Shown piece after piece: positions 1 to 10,847 of a DNA stretch of 64,000 nucleotides. The translations under genes were made by a program, and so were the position numbers. The stretch is taken from NCBI GenBank assembly GCA_016169945.1, contig JADLSH010000178.1, positions 124,001 to 188,000 of the forward strand. Direction: 5' to 3'. Position 1 is the first letter of the stretch. Each line of letters starts with the position of its first letter. The notes beneath the pieces are model-generated. The model had not been told where the DNA came from and searched no databases. It saw only the letters and a list, made by a program, of their open reading frames with translations. The DNA is from Trachythela sp. YZ-2020 (Eukaryota > Cnidaria > Anthozoa > Malacalcyonacea > Clavulariidae).

Positions 1-805
1 AAATTGGTGTTCAGAAAGTAAAGAGTTGTCACTAAGATATTGGTATATCTGGTCATACATTATTCTTTCCATTATTTTGCTAATTGAAGGCAAGATTGAA
101 ATTGGCCTATAATTCTCTGTTAAATTCCGCGGGCCTTTTTTGTGAATTGGTACAAGTCTTGCCATTTTCCATTCATATGGAAAGCAATTTGAAATCAAGC
201 CATGATTAAAAATATGCGTAAGTGATGGGGCAATAGTATTAGCAGCTACTTTTAAAATTTTACCAGATATTTTATCAAGACCAGCTGCTTTACAATTTGA
301 TAAGCCTTTCAAAAGCTTAACTACTTTACCCACTGACACCAGCCTAAAACGATCCATTTTAGATTCAGCAGATTTCACAAATGTTTTAAACGAGGTATTG
401 GATTCGTCGATAGAATTAGCCAGGCTAGGGCCAATATTGGTGAAATATTCATTAAAGGCATTAGCTATTTCTTCATTAGAAGTAATTATAAAATCATTAA
501 TCTTCAATTCATTTACAATGGTCACATTAGAAGATCGGCCTAATAAATCATTGATTGTTTTCCATGCCTCTTTAGGATTATTATTTTGTTGAGCTATTTT
601 GTTACGATAATATTCAGCCTTAGCATGTCGTAAAGCAATATTGACCAGATTCCTGGATGTTTTGTACACATCCCAATCGGTACTTTGTTTAGTAATCATT
701 GCTTTACGTTTCTTTTTATCTCTTTAAAATATAAGTTTTTTAATATCTGCGGTAACCCACGGGACACTAGACGACCGTTTTCTAATATGTTGAATTGGGG
801 CATGT
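1..805 (-). pseudogene. LINE reverse transcriptase, N-terminal half (CR1/L2-like)
   Basis: Read on the minus strand, this encodes the linker and first part of a non-LTR reverse transcriptase. The frame from 699 to the window edge is open for 233 codons. It contains recognisable RT blocks, including a KAAGLDKISGKIL segment followed by the fingers motif ENYRPISILP. It follows the endonuclease of the same element directly (next entry). A frameshift lies near 848 and an in-frame TAA near 726, so the copy is dead, and the catalytic palm would lie beyond the left edge. In such elements RT copies the RNA at a nicked target. Clade assignment (CR1/L2/Jockey group) is from motif style and is less sure than the LINE call itself. 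Confidence 0.85.
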
Positions 806-808
806 TTA

Positions 809-1605
809 TCAAGAACTTCCAGAAATAGTTCCTTCCAAACAGGCCCACATAGAATCTGTATCTGACTTTAGTACAATTTGTTCCCAAGATTGGGTAAGAA
901 GATCCTCATTAAAACGCTCTTCATTAAATCTTTTCATGTTTCTAACTTCGACCTTTTTAGCTTTTTTTCGGGTACTTAAAACAGGATTTATTTTCCTAAT
1001 ACCATAGATTAAGCTATGGTCACTAATTCCTGTGTGTATTACTCCAGACTGAACAATTTTTTCTGGCATAGATGTTATATAATGATCTATAAGAGCGCAG
1101 GAACTAGTCGTTATTCGTGTAGCCTCAGTAATGAGCTGAGATAATTGATATGTTTCAAGAATTCCTTTAAGTGCTTTAGTTGGTTGATTAGAAATATTCG
1201 CCAACATATTACAATTTAGGTCTCCTAGGATGTGAAGTTCTTTATTTTCGTCATCAATCATTTTAATCATTTTTTCAAATGTTAAGAAAAACTCAGATGT
1301 AGAGCTCGGTGGACGATAAACGGATGCAACGATAAAGTTTCGAGAATTTGGTTTAGAAATTTCCAAACAAATTGCTTCAATATCATCAGGGACCAGATCA
1401 TTTCGGATTTTATAACTGATAGTACTACGGAGGTAGATACAAACACCTCCCCCTCTACGTGATCTGTCGTTTCTGACGATATCGTAGCCACGAATTTTGA
1501 CTAGACCATCCGAGATAGATGAATCCAGTCTAGTTTCATTCAGAGCAAGCAGATCAAAATGGAGAAAGAGTCTAGAGCAAGCAGATCAAAATGGAGAAAG
1601 AGTAT
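809..1605 (-). pseudogene. LINE apurinic-like endonuclease (same element)
   Basis: The minus strand encodes most of an exonuclease/endonuclease/phosphatase-fold endonuclease, the domain that nicks target DNA for non-LTR retrotransposition. Visible landmarks run in order: LALNETRLD near 1540, SVYRPPSS near 1310, HILGDLNCN near 1230, and the C-terminal GISDHSLIYG near 1015 carrying the catalytic SDH. The ORF with an ATG at 1366 covers the second half, and the same frame stays open further upstream. A 32-bp tandem duplication (units 1542-1573 and from 1574) shifts the frame in the N-terminal part. With the frameshift before the RT this makes the copy non-functional. Sequence upstream to about 1740 may be element 5' region but is not recognisable. 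Confidence 0.85.
1542..1603. repeat. 32-bp tandem duplication inside LINE
   Basis: Two adjacent copies of a 32-bp unit starting AGAGCAAGCAGATC lie inside the endonuclease reading frame. The second copy matches for 30 bp. Because 32 is not a multiple of three the duplication is frame-breaking. It looks like local slippage. Confidence 0.85.
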
Positions 1606-1869
1606 CAGGCCTCCTTTCCAATTTTGGAGGGTCTGATCGCAGTTTAGATTTCCTGCATTTTCAGAGACAATTTTTGATATATCCCGTCTAAACGGAGCCA
1701 GGTTTTGTTGTGAGAATACCATAACTTTGCTCTAAACTCAGTTATTTTCCCTTGTTTGCTTATATTTTGAACAAAGGGGACCTTCATTGGGGTGCTAAAA
1801 TAGCTTACTTGGGGGGTGGAGCTACATGGGGGCTGGAGGGCCAAAAGCTGGGGGGCTTTGGTCCCTCCA

Positions 1870-2060
1870 GCACGTTAGTTAAAAAAGGCCATGTGTTCAG
1901 ATTTGCTTTAGTCCTTCCTTTACCTGTGAGGTTTCCGTTTTACACACGTACGCAACACACTTTCTTACCCATTTACGCACGTCGCGGACCACTCCATGCC
2001 AATAGTACTTTATGGCGAAGAGAGGATAGAGTTGAGTCACGTCCTCTAGACAAGGGGGCG
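1870..2060 (-). pseudogene. Ty3/gypsy integrase zinc-binding domain fragment
   Basis: On the minus strand the segment reads as the N-terminal part of an LTR-retrotransposon integrase. A YYWHGVVRDVRKWV stretch is followed by a cysteine-bearing CVAYVCKTE, the usual tail of the H-H-C-C zinc-binding module; the expected second C-x2-C spacing is partly eroded. No catalytic DDE core follows. The upstream part, to about 2005, recurs at 40,565-40,617 because it forms the outer edge of the large inverted duplication. Fragment only. Confidence 0.6.
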
Positions 2061-2128
2061 TTTTGATCACTGATCTAATAGTAGACTGGATACAGCTTCT
2101 ACTGAACACAAAATGAAGCCAATTTCAA

Positions 2129-3066
2129 CACAGGGGCCCCAACTCTGACCTATGGCTAAAAGATGTAAAATAATCATATTATTGAAGTTACTTGAACTGT
2201 ATTTCAAGCAACAGTTTGCTTATTTCAAAGCACAATCGATGAAATAACTTGAAATAACTTAATTTTAATTTACATGAAGTACCGGCAACAAGAAATGTGG
2301 GCGCACGCGAGAGGGGGGGGGACGAAAGAAAAGAAAGAAAAAAATAGAAAGGATGAAACTTACGTCACGTGTTAATTGTAAATGGTTTTAAATTGTGAGT
2401 TTAAACTTGTTTTGAATATTTTACTACATATTTGATGTCCTCCCAGATGAATAAACACATCTATTATAGAAAATGCAAGGAACACTTACTTTAACACGAT
2501 TTATAAGCTGCGAACATTCTAGCCAATTGTCGCGAGATGTGTTCCACAAGTAGCCTGTTATCGGAAAATTCCGAAGACACATGTCGGAAAATCCAGGTGA
2601 GTTAGGTATCGTCTGACAAGGGAGGGAGTATGGCTGAGCGCGTCCCATTAGGAAATATACAGAATATTCATGCAATTCAGAAGAAAAGGACTATCGGAGA
2701 AAACAAACTGTCCATAAACTGTTCAAACCGCCATTTGTCCGAAGTTAACACGAAGTTCAAAATTATACACCGAAGTTTATCCGAACCGTCCCGATTACAG
2801 GCTACTTGTGGAACACAACGAAAGATCACGTGACGTAAGTTTAATCCCTTCCATCTTTTCTTTCTCTTCTTTCGTCCCCCCCTCTCGCGTGCGCCCGCAT
2901 TTCTTGTTGTCAGTACTTCATATAAATTAAAATATAAGCTATTTCAAGTTCTTTCATCGATTGTGCTTTGAAAGAATCAAACTGTTGTTTGAAATACGTT
3001 CAAGCAAGTTCAATAATTTGATTACTTTACATTTTTTAGCAATAGGTCAGAGTTGGGGCCCCTGTG
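2129..3066. mobile_element. Non-autonomous DNA transposon with CACAGGGGCCCC termini, 7-bp TSD
   Basis: Terminal inverted repeats of roughly 200 bp begin CACAGGGGCCCCAACTCT and end in the reverse complement. The element is flanked by identical 7-bp duplications ATTTCAA (2122-2128 and 3067-3073). The unoccupied target is visible at about 24,910 in a paralogous copy. A second inner inverted pair (about 2539-2562 and 2792-2816) makes the element a near-foldback. No transposase is present. The 7-bp TSD does not fit the usual 8-bp hAT pattern, so the superfamily is left open. Confidence 0.85.
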
Positions 3067-5090
3067 ATTTCAATCGGCGCAAATCTACTTCCCGTTAAAA
3101 CTTTGCAGCGAAAACAATACGGAATTACATTGTGAAATCAGTCAGCGAGGCTGGTTATTCGCAATTTTAAAGTGCTTAATATATCACAAAAAATAATTTT
3201 TGATATTTAATAGAGGACAAAAAGTTAGTTAATAAGTTCCTTTACAGTTTTTGGTTTTCGATTTTCGTTTGTGAGATAAACGACTTCAAACATGGCAAAA
3301 TGGGCTATTTTTGAAAAAAAGTCGCGGGCAGGAATAGGACAGGAAAAGGCCTGGCGCGACACTTGTGCGACGTAGCTTAAGGGACGGAAGCTTTTCTTTT
3401 ACTGTGTTTACTTGTATATTATTGCTTCATCAGGAAGGCAAAACATAATTTTTCTGGGTTGAAAAAGGAATTGCTTTGCCATTTTAAAGTGATGACCAGA
3501 TCACAGCCCAGCAGAGACCCAGTATGAGTATGGACTGTACTGTGTGGCTGAAATTTCGTGGCGAATATTACAATAACGCTCGGCACAAGCGTGACAACTC
3601 TGCGTGCGTCTATGGTTTGCTTTAATATAATATAATATTATAGATTATTTGATCTCTAGTCTAGTCTTCTTTTATTTCTTGTGTTTGAGAAATTTAAATT
3701 TTCAAGAATGGAAAACAGCCTGTATTAAATAGAATGAGAAAAATGTATTAAATACGTTGTCTAAGCAAATAAGATTGCCCCTTCTACTTTTCGCAGTGAC
3801 TGCGTCAAATTTGCGCAATATAAGCCTGTACAAAACGTACATGATAAGCTGTATAGCATAAGCATGATCCCGACAGATCAGTCTCGTCACGGTGTTCGCA
3901 GCTACTATAGAGAAGACACATCATTTCTATGTAAATCATATTACATATACGCAGTCAAAAATAGTTCAAGGAGGCTTTAAAATGGCACAAACAAGGACTT
4001 GTTACTATTCCAGACAGTTATAAAGTAATATAATTAAGATACTTGCGGCCGGAGATGATGGCGCGCGGCATTATATTTCAGCCATTTATTATTATAACCA
4101 TACCGGGAGGCGAGTGTTCTACAATCGTTTCGTCGTCTTGTCAACCACTATACTAAGGAGAAGCTAGAAGCTAATTCTTTCCACCGCAGAGGAGGTACGG
4201 TCTGCAAACTATTGCCAACGATCTAACAGTAGGCAAACAAGCAGGCAAACAAGCAGACAGTTCATATTGCATTCTTTGCAACTAAAACGTCGGCTTGTAT
4301 ATTTTGGAATGTTTGTTGTAGTTGGCGTCGTAAATATTCTATGTTATTATGTTGGTCTTTTCTGATCAGAATTTCTGGATATATATTTTGGTTATAATTT
4401 GTAAACATGTCCTCGCCTGCGAAGGTTTAGCACAAATAGACGAAGGCAATTGTGTCTTGTCTGCCGTACTTAGGCCATGTCTGCTTTAAGCATTGACAGT
4501 CAATTCTGCATTGCAAACTCCAGTCAGATTTTGTACACCTTCAGAGTCTTCTTGTATATTTTGTGGGCAACATAAAGGTTATCTTTGATCGAATAATATT
4601 TATTTTTTAGTCCAACTAGCAGTTTTCTCTAAGCCAGATAAGTCAATACATATAGCGCGTCGTAAACAAGTTCCTTAAGTTACGTCACACAGGCTCGTTC
4701 CAGACTCTTGGTCGATTTGCGACGTTTTTCACGAAAATCACCATTTAAATGCATATGCCTCGCAAACGAAAATCGAAAATTAAAAACTGTAAAAGAACTT
4801 ATTAACTAACTTTTTGTTCTCTATTAAATATCAAAAATTATTTTTTGTGATATAAGCACTTTAAGGCATTTCCAAGAGCTGGACTAAATCGTTGGTCCTG
4901 TAATAAAAAGAACAAGATATTTCCTTTCTTTTGGAGAGATCTTTTTGTAGATTTCGTTAAAAAATCGCCGCCAAAGACGTTTGACAAGTTGGATATGGGA
5001 ATTCTATATTTCGCCAAAACAATCTAGCAAGTGGCCTTTCATGATAGCATTTTCACTAACCAAATATTTTGGCAGGATATAATTTTATCT
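3067..5090. repeat. Repeat family F, copy 1 (interrupted)
   Basis: An old repeat of at least 330 bp recognisable by CGGCGCAAATCTACTTCC and, further on, GATAGCATTTTCACT. Here it spans 3067-3166 and 4865-5090, split by a TTAA element. Other copies lie at 24,905-24,980, 31,196-31,431 with 32,385-32,690, 37,850-38,046 with 39,854-39,957 (reverse), and 42,205-42,830. Each copy is preceded by a CTGGATA(C/G)AGCTTCTA segment next to LTR-retrotransposon remains, so the family may be attached to that element. Nature unknown. Confidence 0.7.
3171..4860. mobile_element. TTAA-flanked non-autonomous transposon (arm L copy)
   Basis: About 110-bp inverted termini starting AGTGCTTA(ATA)TATCAC are flanked by TTAA at 3167-3170 and 4861-4864. 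The flanks rejoin to the empty-site sequence seen at about 42,312 and 31,235. TTAA duplications are typical of piggyBac and Kolobok elements. No transposase is seen. The 62-codon minus-strand ORF at 3702 aligns with the start of a 133-codon ORF in the right-arm copy but is cut by an indel, so I do not treat it as a gene. Confidence 0.8.
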
Positions 5091-5289
5091 AAGACGATAT
5101 CGTCTTAGAATTTTCCGGTTTTCATGTCTTCGCTATCTTCGGTTCACTGAATGCTATGTAGATGACAATACCACCGTTCGATTCAGCGTTTTACGATCTC
5201 TTTAGAGAAGTAAATTGTGTTTGTTTACAACGATACGCGGCCGATTTAGCCCCTTTCAAACACCTCTGTAGTTGTATTGTTTACAAATT

Positions 5290-5607
5290 AACAATAATAC
5301 AAACTAATTAAATATTCATTTCGTTGGACAAATATTCAGTTTCAAACGCTGGACAATATTCAGTTTCATGTCGACGAAGGTTAAAACCTCGGCTGAAAGA
5401 TTTCTCACAATATTTACACTTCATTCCCTCAGCAATTTATGACAGCAATATATTTAATAGTGTTAGCAATGTATGAGAATTTGCTCTGACGCCTCTGAGT
5501 ACCAAACGTTTTGTGAGCACTTGCTCTGAGCACTCACACTTTTATGAGCATGTGCTCTGAGCACTCGCACTTTTATGAGCATGTGCTCTGAGCACTCGCA
5601 CTTTTAT
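5290..5607. mobile_element. Half of a foldback element (arm L)
   Basis: This is one arm of the palindromic element seen in full at 35,284-37,583. It holds the zinc-finger ORF and three or so 31-bp tandem units containing GAGCATGTGCTCTGAGCACT, about 5490-5605. It is cut at 5607/5608 and joined directly to the interior of a hAT-like element, so the centre and second arm are missing here. Confidence 0.75.
5308..5424 (-). CDS. Small C2HC zinc-finger ORF (exon-like), arm L
   Basis: A 38-residue ORF (ATG at 5424, stop at 5308) has one zinc finger: C-x2-C, a 12-residue spacer holding SFSRGFNLRR, then H-x4-C. The finger core (CKYCEKSF, NLRRHETEYC) resembles C2H2-type DNA-binding fingers with the last histidine replaced by cysteine. 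A nearly identical ORF lies at 37,498-37,614, differing at one residue (Asn/Ser near the end). A third copy at about 35,290-35,370 carries an in-frame TGA. The ORF may be a terminal exon, since the reading frame continues upstream of the ATG. It sits in a foldback transposon. Function is unknown; DNA binding is an inference from the finger. Confidence 0.5.
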   Translation of the reverse strand: MKCKYCEKSFSRGFNLRRHETEYCPAFETEYLSNEMNI

Positions 5608-6741
5608 TAAAAATTAACCTCATAAGATGGGACCCAATTATAGCAATTTTCAGTCTCGCTGACAAAATAACACATGATCGTATTACACATTTACACCAAG
5701 CTATGCCATGTGGTATTGCCTTTGTATATTGCTCCATATACATTATATAAATCCAGTATAGATATAGATAATATTAAACTAATATTAATCCACAAAAAGC
5801 ATAAACAAACTTCCGATTCGCCTGGGTATTAAACTTGGTTCGCTGTAAATCTTATCTATAAAGTAATTATTATAAAGCGTCGAGTCTAAGTCTTGACCGC
5901 AATATTATGTAAATCAGGTCACCTCATCACCTACGCGGGTCAACACTTTGCGCACAAATAAACAGTATAGGATAATGTATTAAAAATGAATAGGAGTCAA
6001 ATTTAGTCAACATATAATATAAATACCTTAGAGCCGTACAACAGTTGCTCTTTCGATCTCGAACGTACTTCGGGATGTATGATTCGGCACCAAAATTTCT
6101 CACAAGGCAAAAGCTTGTGTTGTTGATGGCGCTCACTAGCTCTTCAACAGAACTCTTCGGTGAAGCGTCTACTCGCTTCTTTAGATAAACTTCAATATCT
6201 TGAAGATATCGCCGATCGTTTTTCGCAAACGCGGACTGTACGGTCTCGTAAGTACTAGCAGACATTGGGATTTCTGGCTGTGCTACTTTGCTGAACCTTC
6301 GCGGTCAAAGCTGCGATCAGAAAGGCCTTCTATAGTTCTATAAATATATTCAGGCTGATCAGGCTGACCAGGCTGACTCGCTCTGATCGGTCAAAATTAT
6401 GCAGCCAATGAGAACTCAGATATTTTTTAAGATTGGCCAATGGCAGAGCTTATATTTGTGCCCCTGATGAGTTGCCCGGTCAGAACTCCCCGGAAAGTGG
6501 TCAACATCGCTGCTAACCAATAAAATGACCATATTTGCCAGCAAGTCGGTCAAGATTCAAGCGGAAGATCGCTGTTTTGACTGATCATCATATTGCTTTA
6601 CAGAAACCTTTACCGCTTAAATATGCTGACGCCACTGAACCAATTTGATAACTGGACCGCGATTTGAATTCGAATTAATTAACTTCGCAATTTTTTACCC
6701 TAGTCGCGTGACCGTGTTGACTACCCCTGGATCCGCCCCTG
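5608..6741. mobile_element. hAT-like non-autonomous element, truncated (arm L)
   Basis: The right edge is a classical hAT-style terminus, CCTGGATCCGCCCCTG at 6726-6741. The body matches the complete right-arm copy (35,901-37,251) in reverse. The opposite terminus and about 210 bp next to it are absent, replaced by the foldback junction at 5607/5608. It carries the exon-like ORF described next. Confidence 0.8.
5927..6265 (-). CDS. Conserved exon-like ORF of unknown function (arm L)
   Basis: A 112-codon ORF begins MSASTYETVQSAF. Its likely coding part ends at a splice-donor-like AAG|GTATTTAT about 80 codons in (near 6027), after which the sequence is AT-rich and looks intronic. A TATA-like TATATTTATAG lies about 80 bp upstream of the ATG. 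The right-arm twin (36,376-36,714) differs in the putative exon by only three bases by my count (one amino-acid site and one silent change) but more often beyond the donor. No domain recognised; it is mixed charged and helical with an NCCTAL end. It may be the first exon of a transposase or of a captured gene. Confidence 0.5.
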   Translation of the reverse strand: MSASTYETVQSAFAKNDRRYLQDIEVYLKKRVDASPKSSVEELVSAINNTSFCLVRNFGAESYIPKYVRDRKSNCCTALRYLYYMLTKFDSYSFLIHYPILFICAQSVDPRR

Positions 6742-7339
6742 ACAGTGAGTGTTGAACTTCATCACGTTTTCGTTAAAAACGATTTTAAGCCAAAGTATAG
6801 CGTTAACAATTAGTTTACATCAGGGGTTAACACATTTAAATGAATTACTGTCGGCATACTCTAACACTTTCTAATTGGCTGTTGAATCTTTTTCTCAGTT
6901 AGACATGTTAGCATCTTATTAACCATAATGATAGCGACATTATATTATCAGTTGTTCTATGTTATTAATACCGAGAATAATACAGTAAACAAGCAAAGAA
7001 AAGTTTTACTATCAACGTAATCGTAATTGTATACATACGTAACGTTCTAGCTTACCCGAGCAAAACATTTTTAGCTGAGCTAATCGCCACGCGTGGAAAC
7101 AGCTTAGCTAAAAGCTCTCCTGTGTACGCTGTTTTTGCTGAGGACAAACACGTACGTATCTTACTCACGTGCTACGGTATCTCAATGTCAATATAAATGA
7201 CAAGATGAATATGAATATATGAATTTAGTATACACCCAACCATTGTCCATTACAAATCCTACATTCTGATTGGCTACTCAACCGTTGACCATTCGTGATG
7301 GACAACGTTTGGGAAAAATAAAAACAAACCTGAAAAAAT
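6742..7339. other. Region upstream of the Crypton remnant
   Basis: No gene seen. The last 120 bp contain a CCAAT-like GATTGGCT and an imperfect inverted pair (CCATTGTCCATT and GATGGACAACG), which could be promoter remains of the recombinase that follows. A short hairpin (TTTTAGCTGAGC and GCTTAGCTAAAA) lies near 7070-7110. Confidence 0.35.
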
Positions 7340-8450
7340 ATGGCAGTAAACTCTCGTTTTGCAGACTTTTCGGAGGAATTTTTGGAGAGTTTGATAGAAA
7401 ATTCTATCCCTGAGAAAACTAAAAAGGCCACAAAATATGGCATGAAGATTTTTAATGGTAAGGAACGAAATAGAAACCGTATTTTATTAATAAATCTGCT
7501 TTTACTTGCTGCTCACGAGTGGTTAAATAACGAAACATTTTCGTCAGTTTGCACTAGAAAAACTGTATTTTTAGAGTGGTTTGCAGCACAGTCTAAATTC
7601 ACTACACCATTGGAACAAATGGCAAAAGACGAACTTTGTCAGTGCCTCCAAATATTTTATGCCGCTGCAAGACAAAGAGACGGTAACGAATTAAAAGTTA
7701 CGACGCTTCGCGGTATACGTTCAGCGATTGACCGGCATTTAAAATAGGCACCAAACAACAAGCCTTGGTCGATAATTGCTGACCCTGCGTTTGAAAAAGC
7801 CAACAAAATCCTGAATGCTATTTGTAAGAAACATACGAGGGAAGGAAAAGTCGGAGCAATTGTCCACAAGGCTGCAATGACGCCAGAACAACTGGAAAAA
7901 TTGTACGAAAGTGGCCAGCTTGGCAACAGCGACTCGCAAAATCCTCGCCAGCTTATGCAAACCCTCTATTTTGGCAAACGAAGCCGAGAAAATCTAGGAA
8001 AACTCACCAAACAAATGCTGGTCCTTCGCTGAACATCACAAGGACGCCGATACTACGAGTTCCGTCGCGAAGCTTTAATTTCAACAAAAAACCACCAAGG
8101 CGGTCTGAACGACAACATCGACGAAGCTGACGGCAAAATGTTTGAAGTTCCCAATTCGCCTCGTTGTCCAGTTAAAACCGTAGAAAACTTCATGAAGCAC
8201 CTTAATCCAAATCACGACGCTTTGTTTCAGCGGCCAAGAGAAATTTGTGTCAAGTTTCAAGTGGACAATGATGAAATTTGGTTCTGTAACCCCCCCCCCC
8301 CACAGTTTTGTCTGACCACAACATAGAGGCTAGACACATCAAGGCTGTCACTGGTCAAAAATCTGATCTCTCCATTCAGTCGTACAGCTCGACGGCTCTC
8401 GTTGACTATTCGCTCATAGACAACTCGGACTGGTTGTCTAATTGTTAAAT
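7340..8450 (+). pseudogene. Crypton-type tyrosine recombinase, inactivated
   Basis: From the ATG at 7340 one frame reads as a Crypton/KIAA1958-ZMYM-like tyrosine recombinase (DUF3504-related). The N-terminal KKATKYGMKIFN SAM-like region is followed by APNNKPWSI and DPAFEKANKIL, and further on by PRCPVKTVENF and HDALFQRP. Two point nonsense codons interrupt it: TAG at 7745 and TGA at 8030. After an 8290-8302 C-tract the central catalytic part is deleted. The frame then shifts, and from about 8314 the C-terminal box [14 protein letters not shown] with the candidate nucleophile tyrosine in SIQSYSS resumes. A 60-bp in-frame stretch (about 7458-7517) inside the N-terminal domain looks foreign and may be an old intron. 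Such enzymes cut and paste circular DNA without terminal repeats; this copy cannot. Confidence 0.8.
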
Positions 8451-8644
8451 GACAATATGAATATAAACGTATCTGGGTCATCACGAACCTCACTACTAGT
8501 TCTCGAAACAACGTAGCATAAACAAATCTGCAGCACAAGCAAACTTACTTCCTGTTTATCCATGCTCATTAGTATATCGTTTTGAACTCTTAAGAAAATA
8601 GTCTCGTTAGAATGATATTTCCGATACATTATTGTTTAATTGGA

Positions 8645-9020
8645 AGAGGTGCGTTTTTATCAGAGTGCTTGAGTACCTGAACAATAACAGCCTTCTCAGT
8701 AGATTTAGACACGAAAAATCAGTTGCTAACAGGTCTAAAGTTCTCAAAAAGCAATTCCGAGACGGCTTTGTTTGGAAATGGCTTAAGCAAAGCGATTTTC
8801 CAAGCGTCCGGGACGTGTCCTTCCATGGCCAGCTTGATAATTTTCATTATGATAGGTGTCAATTCATAGAAACATAATTTTACTAACCAAGATGCGTTAG
8901 ATGAATGCATGATTATGTCATAGACTTCTTGTTCATGTAGAGGAGTAAAAGTTTCTTACTTGACGCGAGGTCTACGAAATTTGACCGATTGTGACTCGTC
9001 TGCAATTTTACCAATGTCCT
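8645..9020 (-). pseudogene. LINE reverse transcriptase fragment
   Basis: The minus strand contains the RT approach region: LTPIIMKIIKLAMEG, VPDAWKIALLKP and FENFRPVSN, the usual order before RT block 2. ELL/SEL linkers and a stop upstream show decay. Palm motifs are absent. It may belong with the endonuclease scrap at 9965-10,200 as one disrupted minus-strand LINE, since the order EN then RT on that strand is right. The 9445-9720 array lies between them. Confidence 0.75.
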
Positions 9021-9444
9021 TTATGATTAGTTCAATTTTACGATAGAAATACTCACCGAACCTATTGACAAGTTGACATAAGTCATCATGCGGAGGCAAC
9101 GGACAGTCCTTGGGCTCATTACAAAGCGATGTCACAATTTAAAAAAAAGTAAAGCAGAGTATTTAGTAAAGCAGAGTATTTATTGTACATCTTGCGATGT
9201 GCAATCCTATCAAGGTCTTGTTTAGATTTTCTCATCTTCCTTTCTAATTTTCTGTGCTTTGTTTTTAATGCTTAAGATTTTCATTGAACCATGGCACTCT
9301 TTGCTTAGCTACAAATGATCTTTCTTTGGAGAGGGGCGTGTTTATCTAGAATGCACAATAGCGTGTCATTATAACACTCTGTCAGATCATCTAGGTTCGA
9401 CCAAGTTTCATATACGAGGTGCGATCTCGCCTTTTGCGTGTCAG
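9021..9444. other. Probable decayed LINE sequence
   Basis: Minus-strand reading shows scattered RT-linker-like residues but many stops. A 20-bp direct repeat (AAAGCAGAGTATTTA near 9152 and 9169) is present. Nothing else supported. Confidence 0.3.
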
Positions 9445-9720
9445 CTTGGTAAAGCGGACAGGCCAGAGTTTACGGCTATAAATATTTACAACTTTCAGAG
9501 TTTACGGTTGTAAATATTAACAACTTCTCCGAGCTAGTTTACGGCTGTAAATATTTTCAAATATTGACAAATTTCGAGATAGTTTACGGCTGTAAATCGC
9601 TATATTTGCTCAGGGCTGCAAATATCAACAACTTCCAAAATTTACGGTTGTAAGTTTACGCCTGTAACAGTTAACAACTTCCGGAATTTACTGCTGTAAA
9701 TGTTTAAACTTCCGGAATTT
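9445..9720. repeat. Degenerate array of a palindromic TTTACGGCTGTAAA motif
   Basis: About seven or eight loosely spaced copies of GTTTACGGCTGTAAATATT, each usually followed by (A/T)NACAACTTCC(G/A)GA. The core TTTACGGCTGTAAA is close to its own reverse complement. Spacing varies from about 28 to 45 bp. This is a degenerate minisatellite or the subterminal region of a transposon. Confidence 0.75.
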
Positions 9721-9964
9721 ACGCTTTGCAGTATTACAATGTGTCTACGAGTGCGCATGCGCGCACAGTAGACACAAAAAGGAGAGCCAGCTCAACTCCC
9801 GTCACTTGGAAAGAGAGAGAGACGAGACAGAGCAGAGCCGAAATAACTGACCATCTAGTAAAATCGCATTATAGACGAATTGGGTGGAGATCTAAAACAA
9901 ACATCAAAACAAGAAGAACAGAGTAAATATAGCAGTAAGACCACTGAAAGATTCAGCGTTACCC

Positions 9965-10200
9965 TCCTTTCAATAACATATTAAGGAACATGATTGGCCA
10001 ATGGTGTTCAAAGAAATTGAAGCGAATGGGATGCTAAACCAGTTTTGAATGACATTTGATTCTATTATATTTATATTTATTTTCGGACCAGATTCTACTG
10101 ATGAGATAGCTAACGTGGTATTAGTTGAAATTAAATCAAGAATATTGTCACATCTAGTTGGAACTTCGACTAATTGATAAAAATAATTGTCCATTCAAAA
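9965..10200 (-). pseudogene. LINE endonuclease fragment
   Basis: The minus-strand ORF of 74 codons contains the endonuclease signature QLVEVPTRCDNILDLISTN, the segment that normally precedes the catalytic SDH motif in CR1/Jockey-type elements. The rest is short and interrupted. It is probably the 5' part of the same disrupted LINE as 8645-9020. Confidence 0.7.
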
Positions 10201-10847
10201 AGGATTCACAAAGGCTTTCTCCTCTCCTAACAAATAATTTGTAAGGACAGATTCACTTATCCAACGAATTGAGGGTACGGTTAATGATTATTGATGATTG
10301 TTCTCAGCAGTGCTCAGGGAAACAAGTAATCCACTACAGTTTAGAGCTATAAACCTGTTGCACATCAGTGACGATTTTAAGGCGTTATTCTTTCGGTTAA
10401 TGTGGTTAATAACACTATTCCTGATTAAATTTTTTAATATTGTAGCGCTAGAACATTTTACTCATCTTGTTTAGGAACCTTTCAAAATTATTTTTCTCCG
10501 AACTGTCAATTTATCTATTTATCTGTATTATGTTTTGTAAGATACACAAGTTAACGCGTAATGTAGACCACTGTTATTTGACGAGACGACGAGAGCGTTG
10601 AATTTTCGAGAAAACAGTCTGTTTTCACTTGTTTGGTTTGAAAAAGATAGAATTTTATAGAAATAGATAATTCGGTTATTTCTGAGCCTTTGTTGAGTAT
10701 AGAAATTGAATTTATGTCGGTGAGATCTGGGCACCTCAAGTTTCTTCACGTGATCTTTTGATCCTGTTCAAAAACGTGCAACCAAATTTAAACTGCAAGA
10801 TTACGAGTTTTCTTACCCCGAGCGCCTCAAATGGCTTAATTTATAGC
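10201..10847. other. Unassigned AT-rich sequence
   Basis: No coding signal beyond short spurious ORFs, no terminal repeats noticed. Confidence 0.4.

Larger units (their letters stand above)
2005..6741. repeat. Left arm of a 4.7-kb inverted duplication
   Basis: The sequence from 2005 to 6741 matches the reverse complement of 35,901-40,617 over its whole length apart from indels. The match starts at a GTACTTTATGGCG segment (2005) and stops exactly at the outer base of a hAT-type terminus, CCTGGATCCGCCCCTG, at 6741. Contents from the outside in: integrase scrap, a 938-bp CACAGGGG element, family F, a TTAA element, a half foldback and a truncated hAT element. The left arm lacks about 190 bp of the TTAA element and the right end of the hAT element, but has about 400 bp more of the CACAGGGG element. 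Confidence 0.9.
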
